A stretch of 64,000 bases of DNA. Origin: Treponema_I sp045599005. GTDB taxonomy: Bacteria; Spirochaetota; Spirochaetia; Treponematales; Treponemataceae. Under the pieces are notes generated by a model that made no database searches, had not been told where the DNA came from, and was given only the letters and a program-made list of their open reading frames with translations. Below are positions 15,800-25,052 of this stretch, piece after piece. The stretch is from NCBI GenBank assembly GCA_045599005.1, contig JAZRVF010000026.1, positions 71,060 to 135,059 on the forward strand. Reading direction: 5' to 3'. Each line of letters starts with the position of its first letter. Positions within the stretch are counted from its first letter, which is position 1. The position numbers and the translations under genes were made by a program.

Positions 15800-18325
15800 A
15801 TGAGCGAAAATATGATCGGAATCAAGCAGGCAGACGGTTCATTCTACCCGATTATGAAAGAGGGAGAACCCGCCGTAAAAGAGCTGGAACTTACCACTGT
15901 CCGTGATGATCAGACAACAATTCAACTCAATCTCTACAAATCTGCAACCGGAACAATGAAGGATGCTGTTTATGTGGATACTCTGCTTATTGAAAACCTG
16001 AATCCTCATCCTCAGGGAGAGCCTTCAATCAATCTCCAGCTGAATCTGGATGATGAAGGAAATCTTTCGGCCCAGATTGATGATCCTGAGACAGGTGGAC
16101 ATTCGGATCATACTGTTTCGCTTGTCACTCTGGATTCTGATGCGCTGAATTCCGAACCTGATTACGGTTTTCCTGACGCTTCTGATTATGGCAGTCCTTC
16201 TGATTTTGCGGATCTGCCTCCTTTGGATACCGATTTTGATCTTGACAGTGTGCTTGATGGTGCTGATGGATTTGATCTTCCGGAAAACGATGATTTTACA
16301 GTAGAAAATGATATGACTGAAGAAAGTGCTGCTACAGATGAATCTGATTTTTCTTTGGATGATGTTCTGAGCGATATTGCTGATCTTCCGCCTCTGGATG
16401 ACACGGGCTTTGAGCTGCCTGAAAGCGATCCCGTTTCCGACGAGGCGCCCGCAGCTGCTGACAGTGATTTTTCTGTGGCCGACGCTGATGCCGTTTCTGC
16501 CGGCACCCCGGCTGTGGAAGAAGCGCCCGCGGAAGCCAGTGTTTCTGACACTGATGCGGACTGGCCTTCAATGCCCGCAGATGATGACATTTTCTCCGCT
16601 GCTGACAGCACTGACACAGTTTCTGAAGCCGCATCAGTTTTGGAAGAGACACCGGCAGAAGACACAGATTTCCTCGGTCTTGCAGACTTTGACCTGCCGG
16701 ACTTTGGCGGGATTGAAGAGACAGATCTTTCCGATTTTGGCACCGGTTCCGATGTGACAGAGAGCGAAGCTGCTGTTGCCGCTGATCTTCCGCCTCTGGA
16801 TGACACGGGCTTTGAGCTGCCTGAAAGCGAGCCCGTTTCTAACGAGGCGCCCGCAGCTGCTGACAGTGATTTCTCTGTGGCCGACGCTGATGCCGTTTCT
16901 GCCGGCACCCCGGCTGTGGAAGAAGCGCCCGCGGAAGCCAGTCTTTCTGACACTGATGCGGACTGGCCTTCAATGCCCGCAGATGATGACATTTTCTCCG
17001 CTGATGACAGCACTGACGTTGCCTCTGAAGCCGGACAGGTTTTGGAAGAGACACCGGCTGAAGACACAGATTCCCTCGATCTTGCAGATTTTGACCTGCC
17101 GGACTTTGGCGGGATTGATGAGACAGATCTCTCAGGCTTTGACACCGATTCCGATATGACAGAAAGCGAAACTGCTGCCGGCAGTATTCCGCCTCTGGAT
17201 GACACGGGCTTTGAGCTGCCTGAAAGCGAGCCCGTTTCTGGCGAGGCGCCCGCAGCTGCTGACAATGATTTCTCTGTGGCCGACGCTGATGCCGTTTCTG
17301 CCGGCACCCCGTCTGTGGAAGAAGCGCCCGCGGAAGCCAGTGTTTCTGACACTGATGCGAACTGGCCTTCAATGGCCGCAGATGATGATAATAAGTCCTC
17401 TGCCGATCTTTTTGCAGGAATCGGCGATCTTTCTGATGACAGTGCATTCGGCATGAGTGACAGCATAGACAGCGACTTTTCTCCGGAGAACAAAGGCGAT
17501 TTTGATCTGCCGGGCTTAGACGATGATCTGTCTGACTTTTCAAGTTCAGGGGATAATCTTGTGTATTCAGAAACAAGTTTTGACGATGGTCTGGATTTTG
17601 ACACATCGGCTTTAGATAACAATTCTGATGATGCACCTTTCTCATTTGATGATCTGTCTGATTATGATCAGTTCCCTGAAACTGCAGAACCGGAACCTTA
17701 TGCAGCCTATTCACCGTCTTTTGACAACGATCTGTTTGCCGCAAACCTGGAGGAAGCTGAAAGACACAACCGCCGTCTGCTTCTGCCGGTGATAATCTGT
17801 GTTGTATGCGCAATTATTTCAGTGGCTGTGCTCGGAATCACACTTTTTATGCTGCGGGGCAATAAGACTGCTGAAGACGAAATTATTGAGGAAACTGTTG
17901 TCAGAGCAGAGGAATCAGAAACCCGGCGGCCTGTGGCAAAGGAAAATGAGATAATAGTATCTGATCAGGTGTTCCTGCCCTCATTCCTGCAGGCTGAGGA
18001 AAAACCTGTCGGTTCTGCGAATACCCAGTCAGCTCTGTCAGACGGAACCGTTTACGGAAACGTCAGCCAGACAACAGAAAACACCTTCCGTCTGAACAGC
18101 GGAAGTGTTTTTGCCGGATCAGGTTATGCGGGATCCGCTTCTTCAATGGAACTTGCTCTCCAGGGACAATATGTCCGTTACAAAGTCAAATGGGGAGATA
18201 CATTGTGGGACATTGCCAATTCCTATTACCGGAATCCCTGGTTGTACTGGCGTATCGCAATGGTCAACAACATTACGAATCCCAATAAAATCGTCGCAGG
18301 TTCTTATATCATCATACCGGAATAA
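15800..18325 (+). CDS. LysM membrane protein with acidic repeats and Hsp70-substrate-domain-like N-terminus
   Basis: An 841-residue protein. Residues 1-110 resemble the substrate-binding beta domain of Hsp70/DnaK without the ATPase: GIKQADGSFYPIMKEG, then LLIENLNPHPQGEPSINLQL and DDEGNLSAQIDDPETG, matching the DnaK pattern of a hydrophobic strand, PxPxGxPxI and DxxGxLxxxAxDxxTG. Residues about 115-650 are very acidic (Asp, Ser, Ala, Glu) with three repeats of about 134 residues. One transmembrane helix lies at about 660-685 (LLLPVIICVVCAIISVAVLG), and a LysM domain ends the protein (VKWGDTLWDIANSYYRN). The acidic part should be cytoplasmic and LysM periplasmic, a mirror image of FimV. It precedes a transglycosylase gene by 3 bases. 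Confidence 0.75.
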   Translation: MSENMIGIKQADGSFYPIMKEGEPAVKELELTTVRDDQTTIQLNLYKSATGTMKDAVYVDTLLIENLNPHPQGEPSINLQLNLDDEGNLSAQIDDPETGGHSDHTVSLVTLDSDALNSEPDYGFPDASDYGSPSDFADLPPLDTDFDLDSVLDGADGFDLPENDDFTVENDMTEESAATDESDFSLDDVLSDIADLPPLDDTGFELPESDPVSDEAPAAADSDFSVADADAVSAGTPAVEEAPAEASVSDTDADWPSMPADDDIFSAADSTDTVSEAASVLEETPAEDTDFLGLADFDLPDFGGIEETDLSDFGTGSDVTESEAAVAADLPPLDDTGFELPESEPVSNEAPAAADSDFSVADADAVSAGTPAVEEAPAEASLSDTDADWPSMPADDDIFSADDSTDVASEAGQVLEETPAEDTDSLDLADFDLPDFGGIDETDLSGFDTDSDMTESETAAGSIPPLDDTGFELPESEPVSGEAPAAADNDFSVADADAVSAGTPSVEEAPAEASVSDTDANWPSMAADDDNKSSADLFAGIGDLSDDSAFGMSDSIDSDFSPENKGDFDLPGLDDDLSDFSSSGDNLVYSETSFDDGLDFDTSALDNNSDDAPFSFDDLSDYDQFPETAEPEPYAAYSPSFDNDLFAANLEEAERHNRRLLLPVIICVVCAIISVAVLGITLFMLRGNKTAEDEIIEETVVRAEESETRRPVAKENEIIVSDQVFLPSFLQAEEKPVGSANTQSALSDGTVYGNVSQTTENTFRLNSGSVFAGSGYAGSASSMELALQGQYVRYKVKWGDTLWDIANSYYRNPWLYWRIAMVNNITNPNKIVAGSYIIIPE
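16389..17390 (+). repeat. Three tandem ~400-bp coding repeats
   Basis: Copies begin at 16389, 16791 and 17190 (periods 402 and 399 bases); the third is partial. They encode an acidic unit beginning PPLDDTGFELPES. They are near identical over long stretches, so recombination between copies could change protein length. Confidence 0.85.
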
Positions 18326-18328
18326 TTT

Positions 18329-20422
18329 TTGCTGACTGAAAAACGATTCAAGATTTCAAGATTTCTCCTTCCGATGCTTTTCTGTGCGGTCATCGGTTTA
18401 AACGGCTGTTCAAAAGAGCCGGAACCTTTGGACAACTCTCTGTACTTTCAGGGTCTGACTTTGGAGAAGCAGGGAAAGAAATCCGAAGCCCGCGAAATGT
18501 TCATGAAAGGAGTTCCCAGGTCAGACAGTGATCTTTCGAAACTCTGCCTGTTGAAACTGGATCTGGAACAATGCCTTGAAGCCCTGAGAAATCCTCTTTA
18601 CAAAGATGATATAGATTTGAAATGCCGTATTGCGGAACTTCTGTATAAAAGTGATTCCCGCGAAAAATACAGAAAGATTCTGGATCTGATTCCTGAAGAT
18701 TTTGACGCCTGGAAGAAAGACAATGAACTGGAGATGTACCGTATGCTGTCTCTTGTTCAGACTGAGGATTCCGATGCTTTTCTGACCGAGGCTGAGCACT
18801 GGTTTTCTGAAAAAGTTTTTACTTCCTGGCACAAAAAGTTTCTGGATGAAATCCCCCTGGAAAAACTTTTTTATCTGCATGAAGAACTTCTGGATCTGAT
18901 TCAGCTGCGCCTTTTTGTCTGGAACAGTGATTATTCATCGGCTTACAGAATTGCTGCTGACAATCCGGCTGATTTTTTCGGAAACTATGGAATCCATGCT
19001 CTGTCTGACGTGGGAAAAGCATTCCTCTACGGAAGTCCTGACAGAAAGACGGACGCAGCAAGACTTGAAGTGATTGCTGCCACGGCAGACAGTGCTGATA
19101 CTGGAGCTGCTTTCATGGCCCACTTTTATTCCGGCCGGCTTTTGGCAAAAGCAGGTTCAGAAATGAATCAACGGGCACTGAATGCCTTTGAAAAAGCTAT
19201 GAGAACCGCACCCTCAGAATCAAATTATGACAATGCCCTCTGGTATTATCTAACAACGTGTCTTGCCAACTCTGAGGATCTGGCTGTGGATTCACTTGAA
19301 GAATACGCCCGGACCTGGAACGATCCATACTACTTTGATGATTTCCTTGATGATCTGTGCGCTTCTTTGTGTGAGAACCGTAAATGGAACAAAGTGTTTG
19401 AGGTGTTGAATTCCTGCGCTTCCTATATGAGTCCGGACTCTCTGCAGAAATACTCCTATATCTGCGGCCGCGTTGCCCAGGAAAAACTGATAGAGGATGT
19501 TCCTTCACGTCAGCTGTTCATTCATGCGGCGGAATGCAGAACCCGGAGTTTTTCAAACTGGTATTATCACATCATGGCCCGCCGACAGCTGGGATCTGCT
19601 TTTGAAAAAATTGAGTGGCCGGAAAAATCTCTGGAAGCACCGGAAAAAGAGGAAATGCTCAGAACTGTGCTTCAGAATCCGGAATCTTCTCTGGCGGACA
19701 GATTGGCTGCCGGTGCACTTCTTTATGACCTGAAGAATCAGCTTGTGGAGATCTGTTCCACTTATGGTGGAGAATTCTCCAGAGATGTGCTGGTTTCAAT
19801 TCTGGAAAAGCTTGATGAATATGCTGAAAAAGACAGGGATTTCTGCGGAAAAGCGGCCAGGCTTGCAATCAGTCTTGTGGAGCCGGAAAAAGGGGTGGAT
19901 TTTACAGTCAGATATCTGTTCCCAAGATATTTCAGTGATGAGATTGAGGAGGCCTGCGACAGTTCGAATCTTTTTCCATGGGTGATGTATGCGCTTGTGC
20001 GTTCTGAAAGCTATTTCGATGCAGGCGTATTTTCTTCCGCCGGTGCTCAGGGACTGTGTCAGCTGATGCCGACCACAGCAGAAGACATTGCACGGAAACT
20101 GCGGATAAAAGAGTATAACCTTCTTGAAGCCCGTGACAGCGCACTTTTCGGGGCTTTCTATCTTAATGAGCTTATCGGCCGTCTTGACGGAAGCATTGTC
20201 AATGCAGTCATGTCATACAATGCGGGAATAACACGTGTGCGTCGCTGGAAACAGGCTTATGCAGATCTCCCTGTGGATCTGTTCCTTGAAACAGTTCCCT
20301 ATGAGGAGACCAGGGAATACGCCAAGAAAATACTGTCAGGCTCTGTAGCTTACGGAGCATTGTATTTCGGCAGGGATCCTTTTGAAACTGCAGATCTGAT
20401 TCTTGGGATGGAAGGCCTCTGA
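18329..20422 (+). CDS. Lytic transglycosylase lipoprotein (Slt70-like)
   Basis: A 697-residue peptidoglycan lytic transglycosylase that should cleave the MurNAc-GlcNAc bond in the periplasm. The N-terminus has a basic region, a hydrophobic stretch and the lipobox LNGC with Cys27. A long helical superhelix region follows, as in Slt70. The C-terminal SLT domain has catalytic Glu560 in LVRSESYFDAG, then SAGAQGLCQLMPTTA and AVMSYNAGITRVRRW. The start is TTG, 3 bases after the preceding stop; the first ATG is 15 codons in and would lose the positive n-region. It is likely co-translated with the LysM protein, which could guide it to peptidoglycan. Confidence 0.9.
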   Translation: MLTEKRFKISRFLLPMLFCAVIGLNGCSKEPEPLDNSLYFQGLTLEKQGKKSEAREMFMKGVPRSDSDLSKLCLLKLDLEQCLEALRNPLYKDDIDLKCRIAELLYKSDSREKYRKILDLIPEDFDAWKKDNELEMYRMLSLVQTEDSDAFLTEAEHWFSEKVFTSWHKKFLDEIPLEKLFYLHEELLDLIQLRLFVWNSDYSSAYRIAADNPADFFGNYGIHALSDVGKAFLYGSPDRKTDAARLEVIAATADSADTGAAFMAHFYSGRLLAKAGSEMNQRALNAFEKAMRTAPSESNYDNALWYYLTTCLANSEDLAVDSLEEYARTWNDPYYFDDFLDDLCASLCENRKWNKVFEVLNSCASYMSPDSLQKYSYICGRVAQEKLIEDVPSRQLFIHAAECRTRSFSNWYYHIMARRQLGSAFEKIEWPEKSLEAPEKEEMLRTVLQNPESSLADRLAAGALLYDLKNQLVEICSTYGGEFSRDVLVSILEKLDEYAEKDRDFCGKAARLAISLVEPEKGVDFTVRYLFPRYFSDEIEEACDSSNLFPWVMYALVRSESYFDAGVFSSAGAQGLCQLMPTTAEDIARKLRIKEYNLLEARDSALFGAFYLNELIGRLDGSIVNAVMSYNAGITRVRRWKQAYADLPVDLFLETVPYEETREYAKKILSGSVAYGALYFGRDPFETADLILGMEGL

Positions 20423-20447
20423 AACCGTGCATAAGGTATTTTATTTA

Positions 20448-20476
20448 TTGCGGAGCCGTAAAAACCGCGGTAAATT
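20448..20476 (+). promoter_or_regulatory. Promoter of the deacetylase gene, leaderless geometry
   Basis: TTGCGG (20448-20453), spacer of 17, TAAATT (20471-20476), then 6 bases to the ATG. No Shine-Dalgarno sequence. Confidence 0.5.
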
Positions 20477-20482
20477 GAAAAC

Positions 20483-21199
20483 ATGGATTTTTTGACAACT
20501 TCTTATCTGACAATCGACGATGTTCCTACAGTTCGGACACCGTCAATAATTGATTTTCTGGAACAGCGAAACATTGTTCCGATTATGTTCTGCTGGGGTG
20601 CCCTGCTAGAAGAGAAAGTGGATCAGGCTGTTTACGCACTGCATCATGGCGCAATTCTCCAGAACCACAGCTGGACTCATCCTCATTTTTCAGAGCTGAC
20701 TCTGGATCAGGCAAAGGATGAAATCCTTAAAACAGAAAAACTTCTGGAAAAAGTGTACGAGAAAGCTGGTGTCCAGCGGCCTTATAAACTTTTCCGCTTT
20801 CCCTACGGTGACCAGGGCGGAGCAATCCGTGACGAACTGCAGGCTTTTCTTGCAGACCAGGGATTCAGCACCATTGATGACAGCAATTTTGCTGAAGAGG
20901 ACAGATTCAGTCACAGGGATGTGCTCTGGACCTTTGATTATCAGGAATACAACATCCGCCCGAACAGCGGTTTCACAGCTGAGAACGTGAAGAAACTTGT
21001 GGATGATTTTGTTGCAAAAATGCAGGCAAGAGACAAAAAACGGCTTGCAGGACTTTCAGACAAAGTCCCTGCGGAAAACCTGTTCCTGATCCATGATCAT
21101 CTGGAAACGGAGGAATGCTGTCCCGGATATTTTGAAGCTCAGATCCAGATGATGGAAAAAGCCGGTGTAGTGTTTGTTCCGCCAAAAACAAAAGCATAA
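20483..21199 (+). CDS. NodB-type polysaccharide deacetylase
   Basis: A 238-residue carbohydrate esterase family 4 (NodB) protein. The metal and catalytic residues are in TIDDVP (Asp12, Asp13) and NHSWTHPHF (His62, His66). Further landmarks are FRFPYGDQGG and the late LIHDHLE. Such enzymes remove acetyl groups from peptidoglycan, chitin-like or xylan chains. The first motif is TIDD rather than the more usual TFDDGP, so the substrate is hard to predict. There is no signal peptide, which points to a cytoplasmic substrate such as an imported acetylated oligosaccharide. It is convergent with the SGNH esterase, 15 bases away. Confidence 0.85.
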   Translation: MDFLTTSYLTIDDVPTVRTPSIIDFLEQRNIVPIMFCWGALLEEKVDQAVYALHHGAILQNHSWTHPHFSELTLDQAKDEILKTEKLLEKVYEKAGVQRPYKLFRFPYGDQGGAIRDELQAFLADQGFSTIDDSNFAEEDRFSHRDVLWTFDYQEYNIRPNSGFTAENVKKLVDDFVAKMQARDKKRLAGLSDKVPAENLFLIHDHLETEECCPGYFEAQIQMMEKAGVVFVPPKTKA

Positions 21200-21214
21200 A
21201 AGCGGAAAAATCTG

Positions 21215-21991
21215 TCACCGCAGGGCTTCGAAAAGGGGCTGGTACTCCGGAAATAATCCGCTCTGTGCCAGCTCTTTCAGTCCTTCCGCCGCACATCTGC
21301 TCATGTAATGGGCGCCCATCGGCCGTAAGTGCGTGTTGTCGTTACGGCTTTCAGGGAAATTCTCGTACATACCGGCATCAAAATTCATGAACAGGCGTCT
21401 GCTTTTTTCAGGACCAAAGGAAGCAATCACTTCCGCGGATCTCTGTGTCATGTCTACGCAGGGAATGTTCAGTTCCGCCGCACACTCGATCATTGCGCGC
21501 TGGTATGGTGCGTGACTGTTCAGGATTGTCCCGCAGATTGTCTCATCTCCGAAATTCATTCCATCTTTTGCATTTGAAGTATCGTTTACTGTTCCGTTTC
21601 CGGAGGGATTCTGCTCGCATAGGAAAAGACGGCGGCTTATGGGCGTAAAGAAAACAGGCAGGCAATGTTTTTTACGGGCTTCTTCTGCAAAAAAACGCAG
21701 ATTGGCCTTGTAAGCTCCATCCGGATCAGTGAAACGCTCCGGATCAGCAGTTTTCTCATCATTGTGTCCGAACTGGACAAAAAGAAAATCGCCGGCTTCC
21801 GCAAAAGAAAGCGCTTCTGCAAAACGTCCCTCAGCAATAAAACTTTTGGAGCTCCGCGCATTCCGTGCGAAATTGCGGATTTGGACATCATGTGCCAGAA
21901 ACCGTGGAAGTTCCTGGATCCATCCGGTCTGAGGCCATGTGCCTGCAGGATTCGGCTGCATTGTTGAATCACCTATGCTGATAATTTTCAT
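21215..21991 (-). CDS. SGNH esterase, rhamnogalacturonan-acetylesterase-like
   Basis: A 258-residue SGNH hydrolase. The nucleophile Ser9 is in ISIGDSTMQPN, the oxyanion blocks are NFARNARSS and FGHNDEK, and the Asp-His pair is in RNDNTHLRPMGAHY. This layout matches rhamnogalacturonan acetylesterases (CE12), which deacetylate pectin fragments. There is no signal peptide. It overlaps the end of trkH by 4 bases (ATGA), so it is the last gene of the ECF-TrkA-TrkH operon. The link between potassium uptake and a pectin esterase is not obvious and may be chance. Confidence 0.85.
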   Translation of the reverse strand: MKIISIGDSTMQPNPAGTWPQTGWIQELPRFLAHDVQIRNFARNARSSKSFIAEGRFAEALSFAEAGDFLFVQFGHNDEKTADPERFTDPDGAYKANLRFFAEEARKKHCLPVFFTPISRRLFLCEQNPSGNGTVNDTSNAKDGMNFGDETICGTILNSHAPYQRAMIECAAELNIPCVDMTQRSAEVIASFGPEKSRRLFMNFDAGMYENFPESRNDNTHLRPMGAHYMSRCAAEGLKELAQSGLFPEYQPLFEALR

Positions 21992-23439
21992 CTTTTTCCC
22001 TTCCAGAATGCAGGTGAGAAATAAATAATCATTGTGTAAAGCTCAAGACGGCCTGCAATCATTGCAAAGCAGAACCACAGTTTGGAGAGGCCGCCGTAAA
22101 AGCTGAAATTGTCCACCGGACTGATCATGTTGAAACCGGGTCCGATATTGCCTACAAGAGTCATTCCTGTGGTAAGTGCCGTAAAAGGATCCACATTGTT
22201 AAAAGAGGCAACGATCGCAGTGATTCCGATCAAAGCGAAGTATGCGAAAAGAAAACTTCCCACACTGCTAACAAGATCACTTCTGGCGGCACGTCCGTTA
22301 ATGCGGATTGTGAAAACCCCGTGGGGATGGATCATCCTGTTCATTTCCACATTCATCTGCTTGCCGAGAATAAGCCAGCGGATGATTTTTACACCACCGG
22401 CTGTGGATCCTGAACAGGCTCCGATAAGCATCAGGGCAAAAATAATCATCTGTGAGAAAGCAGGCCAGTCACAGTAGTTTGCATTGGCAAATCCCGTGGT
22501 AGAAATAATGGAAACCGCCTGGAATGCCGCATATCTGAGTGACTGGAAGAAACTGCCGTATTTTGGCAGGATGTTGAAAGTGATACCGAGAATGGAGATC
22601 ACAAGAATCCAGATGTAGGCTTTGAATTCTGAGTTGGATGCGACTTCTTTTGCCCGGCGCATGAAAAGGTAATAATAAAGGCTGAAGTTCACCCCGGACA
22701 GGGTCATGAACACAATGCAGATCCAGTCCACTGCAACTGAGTTATATCCGCCCACACTGGCATTCCTGCAGGAAAAACCGCCTGTACCCAGTGTGGAGAA
22801 TGTGTGCATCAGTGCGTCGATAAAATCCAGTCCTGCAATCATAAGAAGCAATGTCTGGACAACTGTAAACCCGAAGTAAATGAACCACAGTATTTTTGCG
22901 GTCATTGTGATTGTAGGTGTTATCTTGCCTTTTTCAGGGCCGGTGGTCTCAGCTTTTATCAGCTGGAACCCGCCTACACCAAAAAGCGGCAGTAATGCAA
23001 CTGTAAGTGCGACAATACCCATTCCGCCCAGCCAGTGCATCTGGCAGCGCCACAGGTTCAGCGAGCGCGGGAGGCTTTCCAGTTCTCCAAGAACAGTGGA
23101 ACCGGTTGTGGTAAACCCGGATACACTTTCAAAAACCGCATCGGCCACTGTGGGAAAAGCGCCGGAAAAATAGAGCGGAACAGCACCGATCAGGCTGGCA
23201 GTGACCCAGCAGAGTGCAACTGCCACAAAACTGGAGCGGGAAGAAAGACTGAATTTGCTTTTGCGTCCGACCAGGAGGAACACCAGTCCTACAAGGATTC
23301 CCACACCCATGGTGACTGCAAAAGGAAGAATCATCCCTGTTTCGCCCAGAATGCAGGCCACTGTAAGCGGAATGACCATGGTAATTGAAATAACTGCAAG
23401 AACCAGGGCATTCATTCTGATTACGGAAAAGGCACTCAA
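21988..23439 (-). CDS. trkH: Trk-type potassium uptake membrane subunit
   Basis: A 483-residue polytopic membrane protein of the TrkH/KtrB family, which forms the potassium (or sodium-coupled potassium) channel. It has the repeated helix-loop-helix selectivity regions with glycine filters: SGFTTTGSTV, TLGTGGFS, STTGFANAN and TLVGNIGPGF. It overlaps trkA at its start and the SGNH esterase at its end by 4 bases each. TrkH works with the cytoplasmic TrkA NAD-binding gate, encoded immediately upstream. The start follows the trkA stop in an ATGA overlap. Confidence 0.93.
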   Translation of the reverse strand: MSAFSVIRMNALVLAVISITMVIPLTVACILGETGMILPFAVTMGVGILVGLVFLLVGRKSKFSLSSRSSFVAVALCWVTASLIGAVPLYFSGAFPTVADAVFESVSGFTTTGSTVLGELESLPRSLNLWRCQMHWLGGMGIVALTVALLPLFGVGGFQLIKAETTGPEKGKITPTITMTAKILWFIYFGFTVVQTLLLMIAGLDFIDALMHTFSTLGTGGFSCRNASVGGYNSVAVDWICIVFMTLSGVNFSLYYYLFMRRAKEVASNSEFKAYIWILVISILGITFNILPKYGSFFQSLRYAAFQAVSIISTTGFANANYCDWPAFSQMIIFALMLIGACSGSTAGGVKIIRWLILGKQMNVEMNRMIHPHGVFTIRINGRAARSDLVSSVGSFLFAYFALIGITAIVASFNNVDPFTALTTGMTLVGNIGPGFNMISPVDNFSFYGGLSKLWFCFAMIAGRLELYTMIIYFSPAFWKGKR

Positions 23440-25040
23440 TGGTTTCCTCCGCGTTTCTCAAAGAGAGAGGATCCTTTATCTATTACTTTTCCGATGTGAC
23501 CGGAGATATCCGGAAGGGATTTTTCCGAAGGAGAAGAATCTGCAGCGGGGGCAGCAGCTAGGGAAGTTTCCGTTGCGTTTGTTGAAGCAGAAGTTTCTGC
23601 AGAAACGGTTTTGTCTGTGATTCCGAACTTCTGGAGCACCCGCATGTTTTCTTCGGTATAGACAATCAGAATCAGTTTGTCACCGGCTTCAAGCACTGTA
23701 TTTCCACCGGGAACCGAAAAGTTCGCTTCCTCAGGACTTTTGCAGAGCAGAATCAGGAATGCACCGGCTTCTGCAATGTCTTTAAGACATTTCCCGCGTA
23801 CAGGAGCGTTCTCCGGAAGTTCAATCTCGAGAATCTCCAGGTCACCGTCAGACACAGTGTGAATTCCTGTAACGCTTGTTCCACGCAGATGACTGAGAAT
23901 GCTGTCAATTACAGCGTCCCGGATCGGCACCGCGACATCAATTCCGATATTGCGTGAAATTCCTGCATAACCACTGCTGGTAACAAGACAGACAGTTTTT
24001 TTTACGCCCAGAGATTTCAGATATGATGAAGCAATCATGTTTTTTTCATGATTGCGTGTCGCTGCGATCACAAGATCAAAAGAGGCAATGTTCTCTTCTT
24101 CTATGATTCCCTCATCAGTAATGTCCGCATGACAGATGCTGGCAGAAGGGAATTTTTCCGCTGCTATGGCGGCCTGTTTTTCGTCAGGTTCAATAATCAG
24201 GAATTCCTGCTGAAGTTTCTGCTGAATTCCAAAAAGTCTTTTGAAAAGAGATGATTTTTTTTCTTTCAGAAGTTTTTCTGCAATACAGGTACCGATTCTT
24301 CCGGCACCCAGAAGAGCAATTTTACGGAATGTCTGCATCTCAGAGCCGCAGAGCCTGATAAATTCTGCAACACAATCCCGTTTTGTAAGAATGCCGATTC
24401 TGTCACCGGCTTCAAGTACTGTGGGGCCTGAAGGCAGGGAAGCAACTCCGGCCTTTTCGATAAAAGCAACCAGAAAAGGAACCTGTGTAAGAGTACGTAT
24501 GTTCTGGATTGGAACGCCGGCAAAGGAACTGTCCGGCTCTACGGTAATCTGGGTAAGCTCAAAATCCGAGTCCTCAAAATCCATGACTTCGGACAGAGCA
24601 CCGTGTTCAACCGCTCCGACAATTGCATCGGCGGCCTCAACATCAGGGTGGACCATGAAATCAATTCCGTAAAGGTGACCATGGTTCTCAGCCTGGGTTT
24701 TTGAACCCGCAGCCACAGCCTCGGCATAATAGTCGTAGTTGCGGACACGGGCAATTTTTGTTATCTGGGGATAAACAGAATTCACCAGTGAACAGGTAAT
24801 CATGTTAACTTCGTCGGAGTCGGTTACTGCAACAATGGCATCAGCTTTTGAGATGCCTGCTTCTTCCAGTGTGACGAGACTGTTTCCGTTTGCCTGCATC
24901 ACCATGCAGTCCAGGCGGTTTGAGGCATGCCGGACGGTTTCTTCGTCGCTTTCAATAAGAATAACGTCATTTTTATCCTGGATAAGCCGTTTTGCCAGCT
25001 GAATACCGGTGAATCCGGCCCCAACGATGATGATTTTCAT
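23436..25040 (-). CDS. trkA: Trk potassium transporter NAD-binding subunit
   Basis: A 534-residue cytoplasmic gating subunit that binds NAD(H)/ATP and controls TrkH. It has two RCK units: Rossmann motifs IIVGAGFTGIQLAKRL (residue 3) and IALLGAGRIGTCIAEKLL (near residue 245), each followed by a TrkA-C domain, as in full-length TrkA. After residue about 480 there is a Ser/Thr/Ala-rich tail (VSAETSASTNATET) that is not part of the family and looks disordered. It starts 12 bases after the ECF S component and overlaps trkH by 4 bases, so all are in one operon. Confidence 0.93.
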   Translation of the reverse strand: MKIIIVGAGFTGIQLAKRLIQDKNDVILIESDEETVRHASNRLDCMVMQANGNSLVTLEEAGISKADAIVAVTDSDEVNMITCSLVNSVYPQITKIARVRNYDYYAEAVAAGSKTQAENHGHLYGIDFMVHPDVEAADAIVGAVEHGALSEVMDFEDSDFELTQITVEPDSSFAGVPIQNIRTLTQVPFLVAFIEKAGVASLPSGPTVLEAGDRIGILTKRDCVAEFIRLCGSEMQTFRKIALLGAGRIGTCIAEKLLKEKKSSLFKRLFGIQQKLQQEFLIIEPDEKQAAIAAEKFPSASICHADITDEGIIEEENIASFDLVIAATRNHEKNMIASSYLKSLGVKKTVCLVTSSGYAGISRNIGIDVAVPIRDAVIDSILSHLRGTSVTGIHTVSDGDLEILEIELPENAPVRGKCLKDIAEAGAFLILLCKSPEEANFSVPGGNTVLEAGDKLILIVYTEENMRVLQKFGITDKTVSAETSASTNATETSLAAAPAADSSPSEKSLPDISGHIGKVIDKGSSLFEKRGGNH

Positions 25041-25052
25041 GCTATGTCTGTA

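Noticed and set aside
16186..17622. 478-codon open frame on the minus strand opposite the LysM protein
   Set aside because: It mirrors the acidic repeats; low-complexity Asp/Ser/Ala/Glu codons read backwards as Ser/Ala/Glu. There is no ribosome site or family match, and the plus frame has clear LysM and membrane features.
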